The notes: generated from the sequence alone by a model not told the origin. A DNA stretch of 38,032 bases from Halorientalis persicus (GCF_900110215.1 NZ_FOCX01000030.1:1-38032); one strand, 5' to 3'. Positions 18,113 to 26,765 are shown, numbered from the stretch's first letter. Numbers and translations: made by a program.

Positions 18113-19972
18113 ATGGCATTCGACTCGGAGTCATTCTCTTCTGGGCACACCCTCATTCAGCGGCTTGAGGAATACAATCCGTGGTGGGAGCGCGGTCAAG
18201 AGGCGAGTCTGACTGGCGACTATTCATCGCTCCAGGACATCTTCTACCAAATATACGACGAGCTGCATCAGCACCAACGGCGGTTGATTCCCATAACCGG
18301 CCCTGACGGGGCGGGAAAAACCGCCCTCCTCGAGCAACTGGCCTCTGCGCATATTGACCCGGATTTCGTAGAGAAGTTCGTTCGAGATGCAGACAGGCGT
18401 GAACAGGCTCAAGAGCACCTCGTATCCCCATCGAGCGTGCTGTATATCCCCCTTCGCGATGATCCGGTCTTCCAACTTCAGCCGGAAGCCCAACTCCGGG
18501 CAGCCGTGGATCACTTCGAGACGCACGTCCTGGGGCACTCCCAGTCATCCCCGCACTACATCCTGTTAGATGATCTCCATACGGTTGAGCGCCCAAACAA
18601 ACGCGGGAATCAAGATGTCGGTCGCTGGGAGCGCCTCCTTACAGACTTGATCGCCGAACACGATGACCGCCGGATCGTGTTCACGGCGCTTTCGAGAGGT
18701 GTCGTACGGGAGCGATTCGAGGAGACCGACCTTGCAGAAGTGAATGAAGGGATCCGCGGCGAGACGCGTGAGCTGTATCCCATGGACTTCGCCGATTTCC
18801 TCAAGATGCGATACCGTGACATCGAACTCGCACCAGCGGCCGAGCGGTTCGATGAGGGCGCGATTCGAAAGGCGTTACTGGAGGCTGTCGAGGCGGGAGA
18901 CGCTAACCGATTCGTAGCCGAGGTCGAAGCCCAAAATAGCGACGCAATTGCTGACCCGTCGACGGTCCGCCGGGAGATCGCGAATTACTGTACGAGCGGG
19001 GGGATGCTGACGCTCAGAATCGCCGGTGACGGCGTCTCGATTGACGAGGAGCGATTTGTCGACGTGCTCCGTGGACGGGACGATGTCGACCTCGAAGCTC
19101 ACCAACGGGAGCTACTCGACGACTTCAGAGACGATCTCCTCCATGCAGCGACGAGCCTTGGAGGGGTAAAGGACGCGCTCGGCTTGGAGCGGTTTTGTGG
19201 CCTCGCTGCTCACGAACACCCGACCGGGGACGTGCGCTTCGACGAGCTGACCGAGGTGCTCGATGTCGACCGCCGGACTCTCCGAGATAAGTATCTCAGC
19301 GCCCTCTCACGACTCCACTTGCTATCGGCAGCACAGGAATACGACAATCAGCGACCACGGAAGCTCCGATTTTACCTGCGGGATCCGGGAATCACGAACG
19401 CGTTCTGTCGGAACGATCTCAATGACGTCCTCCGGCGTGAGCCCGGCTTGGACGAGGCGCTGGCCAAGGCGGTCGCGTTCGATCACACGGTCCGGCTGTC
19501 CAGCACCCTCAACCATCCCCACGATCCGAAGCGTGGAGTAGTCAAGTTCTGGGCGGGATCAAAGGGTGCAGTCGACTTCGTGCCCAAAGTTCGCGGTACT
19601 CCCATTCCGATACTGTGGTCTCACAACCGGGCTCTGGACGAACTCCAGATGAGTCAAGACACACCTGATTTCGATGCATTACAGGAGTTCCTCGAGAGCA
19701 ATGCCTACGAGAGCGAACGAGACCGAGTCGATGAGCAGATGTATAGTCCGGTGACGGACACCTTCACCGAGCAGAGGCGAGCATACGTAGAGCAAGACGG
19801 GTACGGAGGTGAGCTCAGTGATGACGAGAAAGCTGCGTTCGACGCCGAACCAGCATTCGGGATTGTGCTTACAAATGCACGGTCAGCGCTGGATGGTGGG
19901 GTCACCGTGAATACGGACGGCTCGAAGCCGATCATCCAAGTTCCACTTTGGACGTATCTTCGGCTATCGTAG
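18113..19972 (+). CDS. AAA ATPase resembling COG1373/DUF4143
   Basis: This is a P-loop ATPase with Walker A GPDGAGKT at residues 63-70 and Walker B YILLDD (D153-D154). The stretch after it, a sensor-like IVFTALSRG followed by RELYPMDFADFLKMRY, matches the pattern of COG1373 proteins (AAA_14 domain), and the later region (FCGLAAHEHP, a winged-helix-like VDRRTLRDKYLSALSRLHLL, then KLRFYLRDPGI) fits DUF4143. Such ATPases are common orphan or toxin-like genes in accessory regions, with unknown substrates. At 619 aa it is longer than the usual 400-450. It is a single gene between divergent and downstream promoters, in the middle of the presumed Hma-type cluster, so it may be embedded cargo. Family assignment is by pattern only. 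Confidence 0.7.
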   Translation: MAFDSESFSSGHTLIQRLEEYNPWWERGQEASLTGDYSSLQDIFYQIYDELHQHQRRLIPITGPDGAGKTALLEQLASAHIDPDFVEKFVRDADRREQAQEHLVSPSSVLYIPLRDDPVFQLQPEAQLRAAVDHFETHVLGHSQSSPHYILLDDLHTVERPNKRGNQDVGRWERLLTDLIAEHDDRRIVFTALSRGVVRERFEETDLAEVNEGIRGETRELYPMDFADFLKMRYRDIELAPAAERFDEGAIRKALLEAVEAGDANRFVAEVEAQNSDAIADPSTVRREIANYCTSGGMLTLRIAGDGVSIDEERFVDVLRGRDDVDLEAHQRELLDDFRDDLLHAATSLGGVKDALGLERFCGLAAHEHPTGDVRFDELTEVLDVDRRTLRDKYLSALSRLHLLSAAQEYDNQRPRKLRFYLRDPGITNAFCRNDLNDVLRREPGLDEALAKAVAFDHTVRLSSTLNHPHDPKRGVVKFWAGSKGAVDFVPKVRGTPIPILWSHNRALDELQMSQDTPDFDALQEFLESNAYESERDRVDEQMYSPVTDTFTEQRRAYVEQDGYGGELSDDEKAAFDAEPAFGIVLTNARSALDGGVTVNTDGSKPIIQVPLWTYLRLS

Positions 19973-20048
19973 CGAGGATTAGCAATACGCGAAGCGGAAT
20001 ACGTCGCTGATGAGGTTCTATCACTTCGGAATGCGTGCGTTCGAGTAG

Positions 20049-20062
20049 CTTTATGTGGCTCT
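20049..20062 (+). promoter_or_regulatory. Putative promoter of DUF1156 methylase 3
   Basis: CTTTATGTGGCTC lies about 33 bp before the ATG at 20087. It shares TTTATRTGGCTC with the promoter of methylase 1 at almost the same distance, although the bases between motif and start codon differ, which suggests that the motif itself is kept. Confidence 0.5.
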
Positions 20063-20086
20063 CTTGTTTTCGGGTACATATCTACG

Positions 20087-22765
20087 ATGTCTCAGGAACA
20101 GCAAGGGCCAGACTCGAGTGAGCGGACGGAGCTTCCGATTGAGCGGGGATTTCCTATTGAGCGAGTGAACGAGATCGCATCTAAAGAAACGACCGGGGGT
20201 GCACGGGAATATTATCGCCCCATCTATTGTATGCATAAGTGGTGGGCCCGCCGAGCAGGGTCAGTTTTCCGCGCTATCTGTCTGTATACGTTGTTAGATG
20301 AAGAGACGGAGTTCGATGTTCGGGATCCTGGTGCGAACGGAAACCTCGACATGTTCACTGAAAGTGACGACATTCGGGAATCCATCAGAGAGATCGATCT
20401 CTCGAATCCTGAGGCCATATGGGACCTCTACTCCAAGGACGTTCGAGTAAGTGATAAGAAGGTTCTTGACCCGTTCATGGGTGGTGGGACATCACTCGGT
20501 GAAGCCTCCCGGTTTGGGGTTGAGTCTACTGGCTACGACATCAACCCAGTAGCGTGGTTTATTAGTAAAAAGGAGATGGAGGCCCACAAGACCGATCCTG
20601 AAGTACTCGAAGACGCATTTCAGGAAATCAAAGATTCTGTCGAGAGCGAAATCAAGCAGTACTACAAAACGTCGTGTCCGAACGGTGACCACGAGACCGA
20701 CGTTATGTATTATTTTTGGGTGAAAGAGATCGATTGCGTCTCCTGCGATGAAACCGTCTCGCTTTTTGAGGATTACCGAGTGGGGAGGGGCCGGTACGAG
20801 AACAAAGGGAAGTACAATGTCTACTGTCCAGAGTGTAACCGAGTCACACTCGTCGATGATTGGCAAAATGAGTGTGAATGTAATCACTGTAATTACGAAT
20901 TCGTCCCCAAAGATGGAAACGTAACTCGAGGTGGGAACTACACCTGTCCGGATTGTGGTCAAAAATACGGCATTAGAGATGCAATTCATGAGCAGGATGG
21001 TGTCAGACAACGTCTATATGCAATTGAATATTACTGCTCTACCTGTGATAGTAAGTCGAATATTGAAAAAGCAAAAATAAAAGGGTATAAATCTGCCAGC
21101 AGTGAAGATAAATCTCTCTTTCATGAAGCTGAAAAAGAATGGCAAACTCGAGAGGATCTGCACAGATATATTCCCGATACGGAAATTCCGGACGGGTGGT
21201 ATACTTCCTCTACGAAGTTTGAAGGCTCAGCACCGGGAGCACATGATATCAAAAAATTCGGATATGAAATGTGGTCAGATATGTATAATGAACGGCAGCT
21301 TCTCTCGCTAAGCAAAATACTGAAAGAAATAGATGGAATTGAGGAACAAAATATCAAAGAATATCTTCTCTTGGCTTTGACAGGTTGTCTCAACCGGAAC
21401 AATATGATGGTTGGTTATAATTATGTCCATAATGGAGCAACAAATATATTCAAATCAAATTCATTCGATCCACCTCAGAGACCACTAGAAAACAACGTAT
21501 GGGGCCTAAAACACGGGACTGGACCGTTCTACCGCAAGTTCGAATTAATAAAAAGAGCAGTCGAATATGCGCACTCACCGACTGATCGATATATCGAAGA
21601 CGGCGAAACCATCGAAACACCTGGATTTGACAAATCCCTCGGCGAAGACACGACCGTAATCTGTGACGACTTGCGGAACATCAATGAAGAGAATGAGTAT
21701 GACGCGGTAATTACTGATCCCCCATATTATGACAACGTCCTATACTCGGAGCTATCAGACTTCTTTTACGTGTGGCAGAAGATACTGCTGGAAGACGAAT
21801 ACGACTGTTTCGGCCCGGATATGACCCCAAGATCCGAGATCGTTGCCAATCCCGCTCAAGACAAAGGGGCTCAAGAGTTCGAAACAGAGCTGCGGGAAGC
21901 CTTTGATGTCGTTCATTCGGCACTAAAGGAAGATGGAGTTCTGACATTCACTTATCATCACAGCGATTCCGAGTCGTGGGGCGAACTGCTCGAAGCACTC
22001 TGCGATTCCGGGTTCGTGGTTACCGCAACATATCCAGTCACAGCTGATCTTCAGAAGCTCACAAAGGGCGAAGCAGTCTCATTTGACATCATCGTTGTAG
22101 CACGACCTGCAACAGATCGAGAACCGATCAGTTGGAACACGCTTAGGCGCAATATCGCACGTACAGCCCAAATTACGCGGGAGCAGCTCGAGACAGAGCG
22201 AGATCTATCTGAAGGCGATATCGGTGTCGTAGAGATGGGAGAATGCTTCTCGGAATATTCGAAACACCACGGTGAAGTTCGAAAGGAGCGAGAGATCATG
22301 TCTGCAAAAGAAGTTGTCGACGAAATCTATGGCATTATTCAGGGGGAGACTGATCTCGGAGAGGTCGACGTTTTCCTGGATCTTCTTAGTGAGCGAAATC
22401 CCACTTATAACGATCTGAATAAACTCTGTCGAGGGACCAATGCGATCCCAGATGAACTCAGAGATATGCACTTGTACTCAATGGACGGTAACGATCTCAT
22501 CTTAGGTACTTGGGATAATGAAAAGCGTCAGGCATACGTTCAAAATAAGGTTCAGGAAGGTAATGATGATCTCACTAATCTAGATAAAGCTCACTTCTTA
22601 CGCTACCGATACGAACAGGGCAAATCAACCAGTGAATATCTCGAACGGTGGGATAGCGATGAACTCACCGACCTCTGCGAGGGGCTGGCTGAAGCAACCG
22701 GCGACGAAACGTATCTACGAATGATTGGTGTCGATACTTCGCTGGCGGAGTTCACGAATAGCTGA
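20087..22765 (+). CDS. DUF1156 Zn-ribbon DNA methyltransferase, copy 3
   Basis: Third paralogue: DUF1156 signature at the N-terminus (LPIERGFPIERVNEIA, MHKWWARRAG), motif I DPFMGGGT from residue 128, Zn-ribbon pairs (CVSC, CPEC, CNHC, CPDC, CSTC) and catalytic DPPYYDN from residue 544. It resembles copy 1 more than copy 2 at both ends (DKAHFLRYRYE, CEGLAEATGDETYL). The central part, roughly 20860-21560, is conspicuously AT-rich (runs such as AAAAGCAAAAATAAAAGGG) against GC-rich flanks, and holds a segment with an insertion relative to copies 1 and 2 (WYTSSTKFEGSAPGAHD). Since the Zn-ribbon/middle region likely sets DNA specificity, the three enzymes may read different sites. It is transcribed alone, upstream of the TBP-like gene. 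Confidence 0.9.
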   Translation: MSQEQQGPDSSERTELPIERGFPIERVNEIASKETTGGAREYYRPIYCMHKWWARRAGSVFRAICLYTLLDEETEFDVRDPGANGNLDMFTESDDIRESIREIDLSNPEAIWDLYSKDVRVSDKKVLDPFMGGGTSLGEASRFGVESTGYDINPVAWFISKKEMEAHKTDPEVLEDAFQEIKDSVESEIKQYYKTSCPNGDHETDVMYYFWVKEIDCVSCDETVSLFEDYRVGRGRYENKGKYNVYCPECNRVTLVDDWQNECECNHCNYEFVPKDGNVTRGGNYTCPDCGQKYGIRDAIHEQDGVRQRLYAIEYYCSTCDSKSNIEKAKIKGYKSASSEDKSLFHEAEKEWQTREDLHRYIPDTEIPDGWYTSSTKFEGSAPGAHDIKKFGYEMWSDMYNERQLLSLSKILKEIDGIEEQNIKEYLLLALTGCLNRNNMMVGYNYVHNGATNIFKSNSFDPPQRPLENNVWGLKHGTGPFYRKFELIKRAVEYAHSPTDRYIEDGETIETPGFDKSLGEDTTVICDDLRNINEENEYDAVITDPPYYDNVLYSELSDFFYVWQKILLEDEYDCFGPDMTPRSEIVANPAQDKGAQEFETELREAFDVVHSALKEDGVLTFTYHHSDSESWGELLEALCDSGFVVTATYPVTADLQKLTKGEAVSFDIIVVARPATDREPISWNTLRRNIARTAQITREQLETERDLSEGDIGVVEMGECFSEYSKHHGEVRKEREIMSAKEVVDEIYGIIQGETDLGEVDVFLDLLSERNPTYNDLNKLCRGTNAIPDELRDMHLYSMDGNDLILGTWDNEKRQAYVQNKVQEGNDDLTNLDKAHFLRYRYEQGKSTSEYLERWDSDELTDLCEGLAEATGDETYLRMIGVDTSLAEFTNS

Positions 22766-22886
22766 TCGAGGTATTGGAACTCGGCGGGGGCAGGAATGTG
22801 ACACTGAATACGATTTCCCCATATTTCGCACCCTCTCTACGTACTGGCTGAATTTCAGGGTGTTTGAATATGCACGAAGTCGCAAT

Positions 22887-22896
22887 CATATTTATG
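22887..22896 (+). promoter_or_regulatory. Possible TATA box of the TBP-like gene
   Basis: CATATTTATG in the 187-bp spacer would place a transcription start about 35 bases before the ATG at 22953. An alternative is read-through from methylase 3. Support is weak. Confidence 0.3.
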
Positions 22897-22952
22897 ACCT
22901 CACCGATGAATAACGTTGCCGAGGGCGCTGCTCCTGAGCTCTGGATATATCT

Positions 22953-23594
22953 ATGACGAATGTCCGAATTACGGAAATAGAAAATGGAGTTCCTCTCCAA
23001 CAGCTAAATCAGGCAGGTATTGAAGTAGTAAACATTGTTGGATCTCTTCGTTTAGAACGCGAATTGGATCTAGAAGAGTTAGCAGACGATTTAGAACATA
23101 CCTCATACCACCCGGAGACATACTCAAGCCTGATATTCCGACCCCCGGAACATAATATCAGTATTCTCACTCCGAGAAGTGGAAAGTTAGCCATTGTGGG
23201 CGCAAAGAGTCCACAGGATCTATTAGAAGGAGCAGATGTATTTCTAAAGAAGCTCGAAAGCCTCGGGGTTCAAATAAATAAAGAGGCAAGTGAAATACTC
23301 GTGCAAAATATCGTAGGGAAGTTTGAGCTCGATGAAGAACTGGACTTATCGGTTATTTCTCTTGGCTTTGGGCTGGAGAGCGTAGAATATGAGCCAGAAC
23401 AGTTTCCGGGGCTGATATATAAGAAAGACGATGAGCCGACAGTCATGCTATTTCGGACTGGAAAAGGAACGATAACCGGGGCCAATTCGTATCGTGAGCT
23501 TCTTAGCCGATATCACTCGTTTCGGGACGAGTTAGCCGATGTAAAGGAGCATATTGACTCCTCAAATAGTCAGTCAATTGGACAAGAGAAGTAA
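22953..23594 (+). CDS. Divergent TATA-binding protein (TBP-like)
   Basis: The protein consists of two direct repeats, residues about 24-106 and 116-195, that match the TBP saddle: VVNIVG/VQNIVG with the conserved Asn (N27, N119), an ELDLEELA/ELDLSVIS helix start, and SGKLAIVGAKS/TGKGTITGANS stirrup strands. In known TBPs each half inserts two Phe side chains into the minor groove. Repeat 2 keeps both (F151 in QFPGLIY, F167 in MLFRTGK). Repeat 1 has lost both (Y57 in TYSSLIF, P74 in LTPRSGK). A 17-residue N-terminal lead and an acidic C-terminal tail flank the core. General haloarchaeal TBPs are about 185 aa; this one is 213. It may be a specialised initiation factor, a repressor-like TBP or a sensor of foreign transcription. 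Assignment is by repeat pattern and motifs. Confidence 0.85.
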   Translation: MTNVRITEIENGVPLQQLNQAGIEVVNIVGSLRLERELDLEELADDLEHTSYHPETYSSLIFRPPEHNISILTPRSGKLAIVGAKSPQDLLEGADVFLKKLESLGVQINKEASEILVQNIVGKFELDEELDLSVISLGFGLESVEYEPEQFPGLIYKKDDEPTVMLFRTGKGTITGANSYRELLSRYHSFRDELADVKEHIDSSNSQSIGQEK

Positions 23595-23641
23595 ATTAAG
23601 TATGTGCTCCAAATATCCATCCCAGACTTAGCTTGCCGCGC

Positions 23642-25399
23642 ATGGAAGAACAAAATCTCGTCGACATCGAGGTCACGCACGATGACCCGGAGAATCTTGT
23701 AGACTCCTATTCCTCAGGAATTGCAGATTTTCCCTTCCACCGGCAGACCGTCGTCGCGAATCGTCTTCTTGCAGGACAGCCCGACACAGAACTTCGTTCA
23801 CTCTCCCGCGTCGACGAGGAGGAGGTCAAACTCCTCGAACATCAGGTCGACGCTGCCCACAGGGCCCTCTTTGAGATGGACGGGAAGGCACTCCTCGCTG
23901 ACGAGGTCGGCCTCGGAAAGACGATCGAGGTCGGTATGATCCTGAAGGAGATGCACTATCGCGAGACCGACGACTCGGTGCTGATCCTCACCCCGGCCCA
24001 GCTGGCCAAACAGTGGCAAGGGGAACTCCTCGAGAAGTTTGGGCTCGAGTTCGTCTGCAACTACGATGATGAGTTCCAGGGATTCGATGCCCACAACTAC
24101 ATCATCGCCAGCATCGATACCGCCAAGAGCGACCGACACCGCGCGACCGTACTCGCTCGTGACTGGGACGTCCTCGTTATGGACGAGGCTCACTACGTGA
24201 AAAACGAGGAGACCGATCGCTACGACCTCATCGACGAGCTCACCTACGATTACGCGTTTTTCCTCACAGCCACGCCCATCCAGAACGAGCTTACCGACCT
24301 CTACAACATCGTCTCCTTGCTGCGGCCCGGCTTGTTCGGCAGTCGGGACACGTTCCATCACTACTTCGTCGACAATGGCCAGGAGACGCTCGTGAACCGG
24401 GACGAGCTACAGCGACGGTTGGGGCAGGTGATGATCCGAAATCGCCGTGAGGAAACGGACATCGACTTCACGGACCGTATTATCGACACGCGGACCTTCG
24501 AGCCGAGCGCAGCGGAGAAAGAGCTCTACGAGGCGGTAACGGAGTACGTGCGAAGCGCGTACAGCCAGGACAGCGGCCAGAAGCTGGTGCTGATGCTGCT
24601 CCAGAAAGAGGTTGTCAGCAGCCCGGCAGCGCTGGAACAAACGATCCTCAAACAGCTCGAGGAACAGAACGAGCTAACGCACCGAGACGAACTCGAAACG
24701 ATCCTCGACAAGATCGACGCGATTGACACGGTCACAAAACAGGAGCGGCTGTTCGATATCGTCGAGGAAGTCCGTGAGACCGTCGATATGGGGCGCGTTA
24801 TCGTGTTCACGCAGTTCCGGGCGACCCAGCGCCAGGTCCTGCAAGCATTAGACGATCGGGGGTATACCACTCACGCGTTCCACGGAGGCCACTCAAGCCA
24901 AGAAAAGGAGGACATCGTGGATCAGTTCCGAGAGGAAGGTGGTGTCCTCGTATCTACGGACGCGATGAACGAGGGTCGCAACCTCCAGTTCTGCAATATT
25001 ATGGTAAACTACGATCTGCCGTGGAACCCGATGAAGGTCGAGCAACGGATCGGACGGATTCACCGGATCGGCCAGAAGCGCAAGGTCTACGTCTTCAACA
25101 TGGGCCTGAAAGGCACTATCGAGGAATACGTACTGGAACGTCTCTACCACAAGATCGATCTCTTCCAACAGACGGTCGGAGAACTGAGCACGATTCTTAC
25201 CCGGCTCGAGGACTCCGGAAAGAGCTTCGAAGACGAGATTTTCGAACGGCTCACCAATGCCGACTCTGAGGTTGAGCTCGAGAACGACTTCGACTCAATG
25301 GCGATCGACCTTGAGGAGCAACAGAACCTCTCACAGAAGGTGGAAGAATTCAACAGCGGCGTCTTCGAGAGTTTCGATCTGGGGGCGGACGATGACTGA
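23642..25399 (+). CDS. SNF2-family DEAD/DEAH helicase, Hma-type helicase component
   Basis: This is an SF2 DNA translocase of the SNF2/HepA type. Numbering from the ATG at 23642, Walker A DEVGLGKT is at 87-94, DEAH at 181-184, the motif III segment FLTATPIQNE follows, and the C-terminal RecA domain has VIVFTQFR and motif VI QRIGRIHRIGQ at 468-478. All core motifs are intact. There is no appended nuclease domain; the tail after residue 500 is helical and acidic. A TTG at 23633 extends the frame by three codons, but the ATG is preferred. It overlaps the following coiled-coil gene by 8 bases and is probably its partner. In the family context such a helicase works with DUF1156 methylase and DUF499 ATPase. 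Confidence 0.9.
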   Translation: MEEQNLVDIEVTHDDPENLVDSYSSGIADFPFHRQTVVANRLLAGQPDTELRSLSRVDEEEVKLLEHQVDAAHRALFEMDGKALLADEVGLGKTIEVGMILKEMHYRETDDSVLILTPAQLAKQWQGELLEKFGLEFVCNYDDEFQGFDAHNYIIASIDTAKSDRHRATVLARDWDVLVMDEAHYVKNEETDRYDLIDELTYDYAFFLTATPIQNELTDLYNIVSLLRPGLFGSRDTFHHYFVDNGQETLVNRDELQRRLGQVMIRNRREETDIDFTDRIIDTRTFEPSAAEKELYEAVTEYVRSAYSQDSGQKLVLMLLQKEVVSSPAALEQTILKQLEEQNELTHRDELETILDKIDAIDTVTKQERLFDIVEEVRETVDMGRVIVFTQFRATQRQVLQALDDRGYTTHAFHGGHSSQEKEDIVDQFREEGGVLVSTDAMNEGRNLQFCNIMVNYDLPWNPMKVEQRIGRIHRIGQKRKVYVFNMGLKGTIEEYVLERLYHKIDLFQQTVGELSTILTRLEDSGKSFEDEIFERLTNADSEVELENDFDSMAIDLEEQQNLSQKVEEFNSGVFESFDLGADDD

Positions 25400-26585
25400 T
25401 GTGACTCACGCGGTGACGCAATCCGCGCTGGAAGCATTCACCCGGGAGTATCTAAACGATCTCGGTGCAGCAATCCGTGAGAACGGAAGCTGGTGGGAGG
25501 TACGATTACCCAGCCACGTGGATGTCGATTTTAGCGACCGTCACGAGTTCGAGATTGCCCTGGATGGTGAACGTCGAGACGAGACAGAGGACTCTGTTTA
25601 CGTACTCACGCCGGAGAGCGAATTCACACAACAGCTACTCGATGAGGCGGCAGCGATGGCTACTGTCGGGCAACTCGCCCTGACGGACTCGATGACTGAC
25701 GGCGACTATCGGGATCCGCCATGGATTGTAGAAAGTGATGTAGAAGTCGAAGATGCAGCATTCAGTCCGTACTATGACCGGACAGCCATCTGCGTGTTCG
25801 TACGCATTGACGTCGAGACCGTCAGCGAGTACCAGACCCAGTTCTTGGAAGCAGTGACGATCGACGTTGAATCGAAGGACCAACTCCCCGGTGTAACAGA
25901 GATACTTGTTGAGGAGTTTTTCAGCCCAAAATCCGGTTGGCGTGACGAGGTAACTGTAGGGAGTGACCAGAGCGACGTGACCGATGCTCCCGAGAAGATA
26001 GCAGACGCAATCGTTGCCGGACAGGAAGCTGCTGTGGGAGGGGTCCAAGAGGAGATCGACGAGATTCGCCAGTCAGCATCTCGTGCTGCTGATTCAGAGT
26101 TTGAAGAGTACCGGCAGCTTCAGGAGCAGCGAATTAACGACCACCGAACCGAGATAGATTCTCTCTCGAACCGTCTCCAGAAGTTATCGTCGGATGTCGA
26201 CGGTGCAGACTCACAGCAACAACGTGTAGAGGCACTTGAGAAACGCCAAGAGCTCAAAGCCGAAAAAGAAGATCTCGAAGCGGAGTTGGAGGAGCTTCTG
26301 CAGGAGAAGGAACAGGGGTACGCTCAGAAGCGACAGGAAATCTATCGTCGGCACTCGATTGAGGTGAACACTAAGCCCACTGCGTTCACGCTTGTGACGT
26401 ATGAGCGCGGGGAAATCGAATTCACTGTAGCCGACAACGGTCGAACCGCCGTGATGCGTGCTCCGTATGCTATCGGTGCGGGTGTAACCGACGAAGTCCA
26501 CTGTGAGAACTGCAACACGCAACTCTCAGCGGAGAATCCGATTAGTTTGGTTGCTGGAAGGCTTGGGTGTCAAAGCTGTCAATGA
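25392..26585 (+). CDS. Coiled-coil protein with C-terminal Zn-ribbon
   Basis: Function not recognised. The ATG at 25392 overlaps the helicase stop by 8 bases, which fixes the start (397 aa) and suggests coupled synthesis. The N-terminal 210 residues form an acidic globular domain (LPSHVDVDFSDRHEFEIALDG, then FVRIDVETVSEYQTQFLEA). Residues about 215-320 are a long heptad-like coiled coil (LEKRQELKAEKEDLEAELEE). After a beta-rich region (TLVTYERGEIEFTV), the protein ends in four cysteines C371-x2-C374 and C393-x2-C396, a Zn-ribbon. This looks like a dedicated helicase subunit for DNA contact or complex assembly rather than an enzyme. Confidence 0.8.
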   Translation: MTDVTHAVTQSALEAFTREYLNDLGAAIRENGSWWEVRLPSHVDVDFSDRHEFEIALDGERRDETEDSVYVLTPESEFTQQLLDEAAAMATVGQLALTDSMTDGDYRDPPWIVESDVEVEDAAFSPYYDRTAICVFVRIDVETVSEYQTQFLEAVTIDVESKDQLPGVTEILVEEFFSPKSGWRDEVTVGSDQSDVTDAPEKIADAIVAGQEAAVGGVQEEIDEIRQSASRAADSEFEEYRQLQEQRINDHRTEIDSLSNRLQKLSSDVDGADSQQQRVEALEKRQELKAEKEDLEAELEELLQEKEQGYAQKRQEIYRRHSIEVNTKPTAFTLVTYERGEIEFTVADNGRTAVMRAPYAIGAGVTDEVHCENCNTQLSAENPISLVAGRLGCQSCQ

Positions 26586-26714
26586 CGTTGATGAGGCGTG
26601 TATTCGCTCGGTAACCGCTACAGTCTCTCCGATCTGCAGACGGGATTCCAGTATCACCGGATCACGGTCGTGGGTAGAGATCAAAGACCGGTAGGGATGA
26701 TCGCGAGAGATTGA

Positions 26715-26765
26715 GCCGATTAACCAACAGTGAGAGGGATTCAAGCGCAATGTTGGTTAACAGGC
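26715..26765. repeat. Inverted repeat, 10-bp perfect arms, 21-bp spacer
   Basis: TTAACCAACA at 26720-26729 is perfectly mirrored by TGTTGGTTAA at 26751-26760. Extending each arm outwards by five bases adds three more matches (GCC/GGC) around two mismatches. The long spacer argues against an intrinsic terminator and suits an operator bound by a dimeric protein, about 170 bp before the AddB-like gene. Confidence 0.6.

Noticed and set aside
23633-23641. TTG start for the SNF2 helicase
   Set aside because: It adds only three residues; the ATG at 23642 is a better start.
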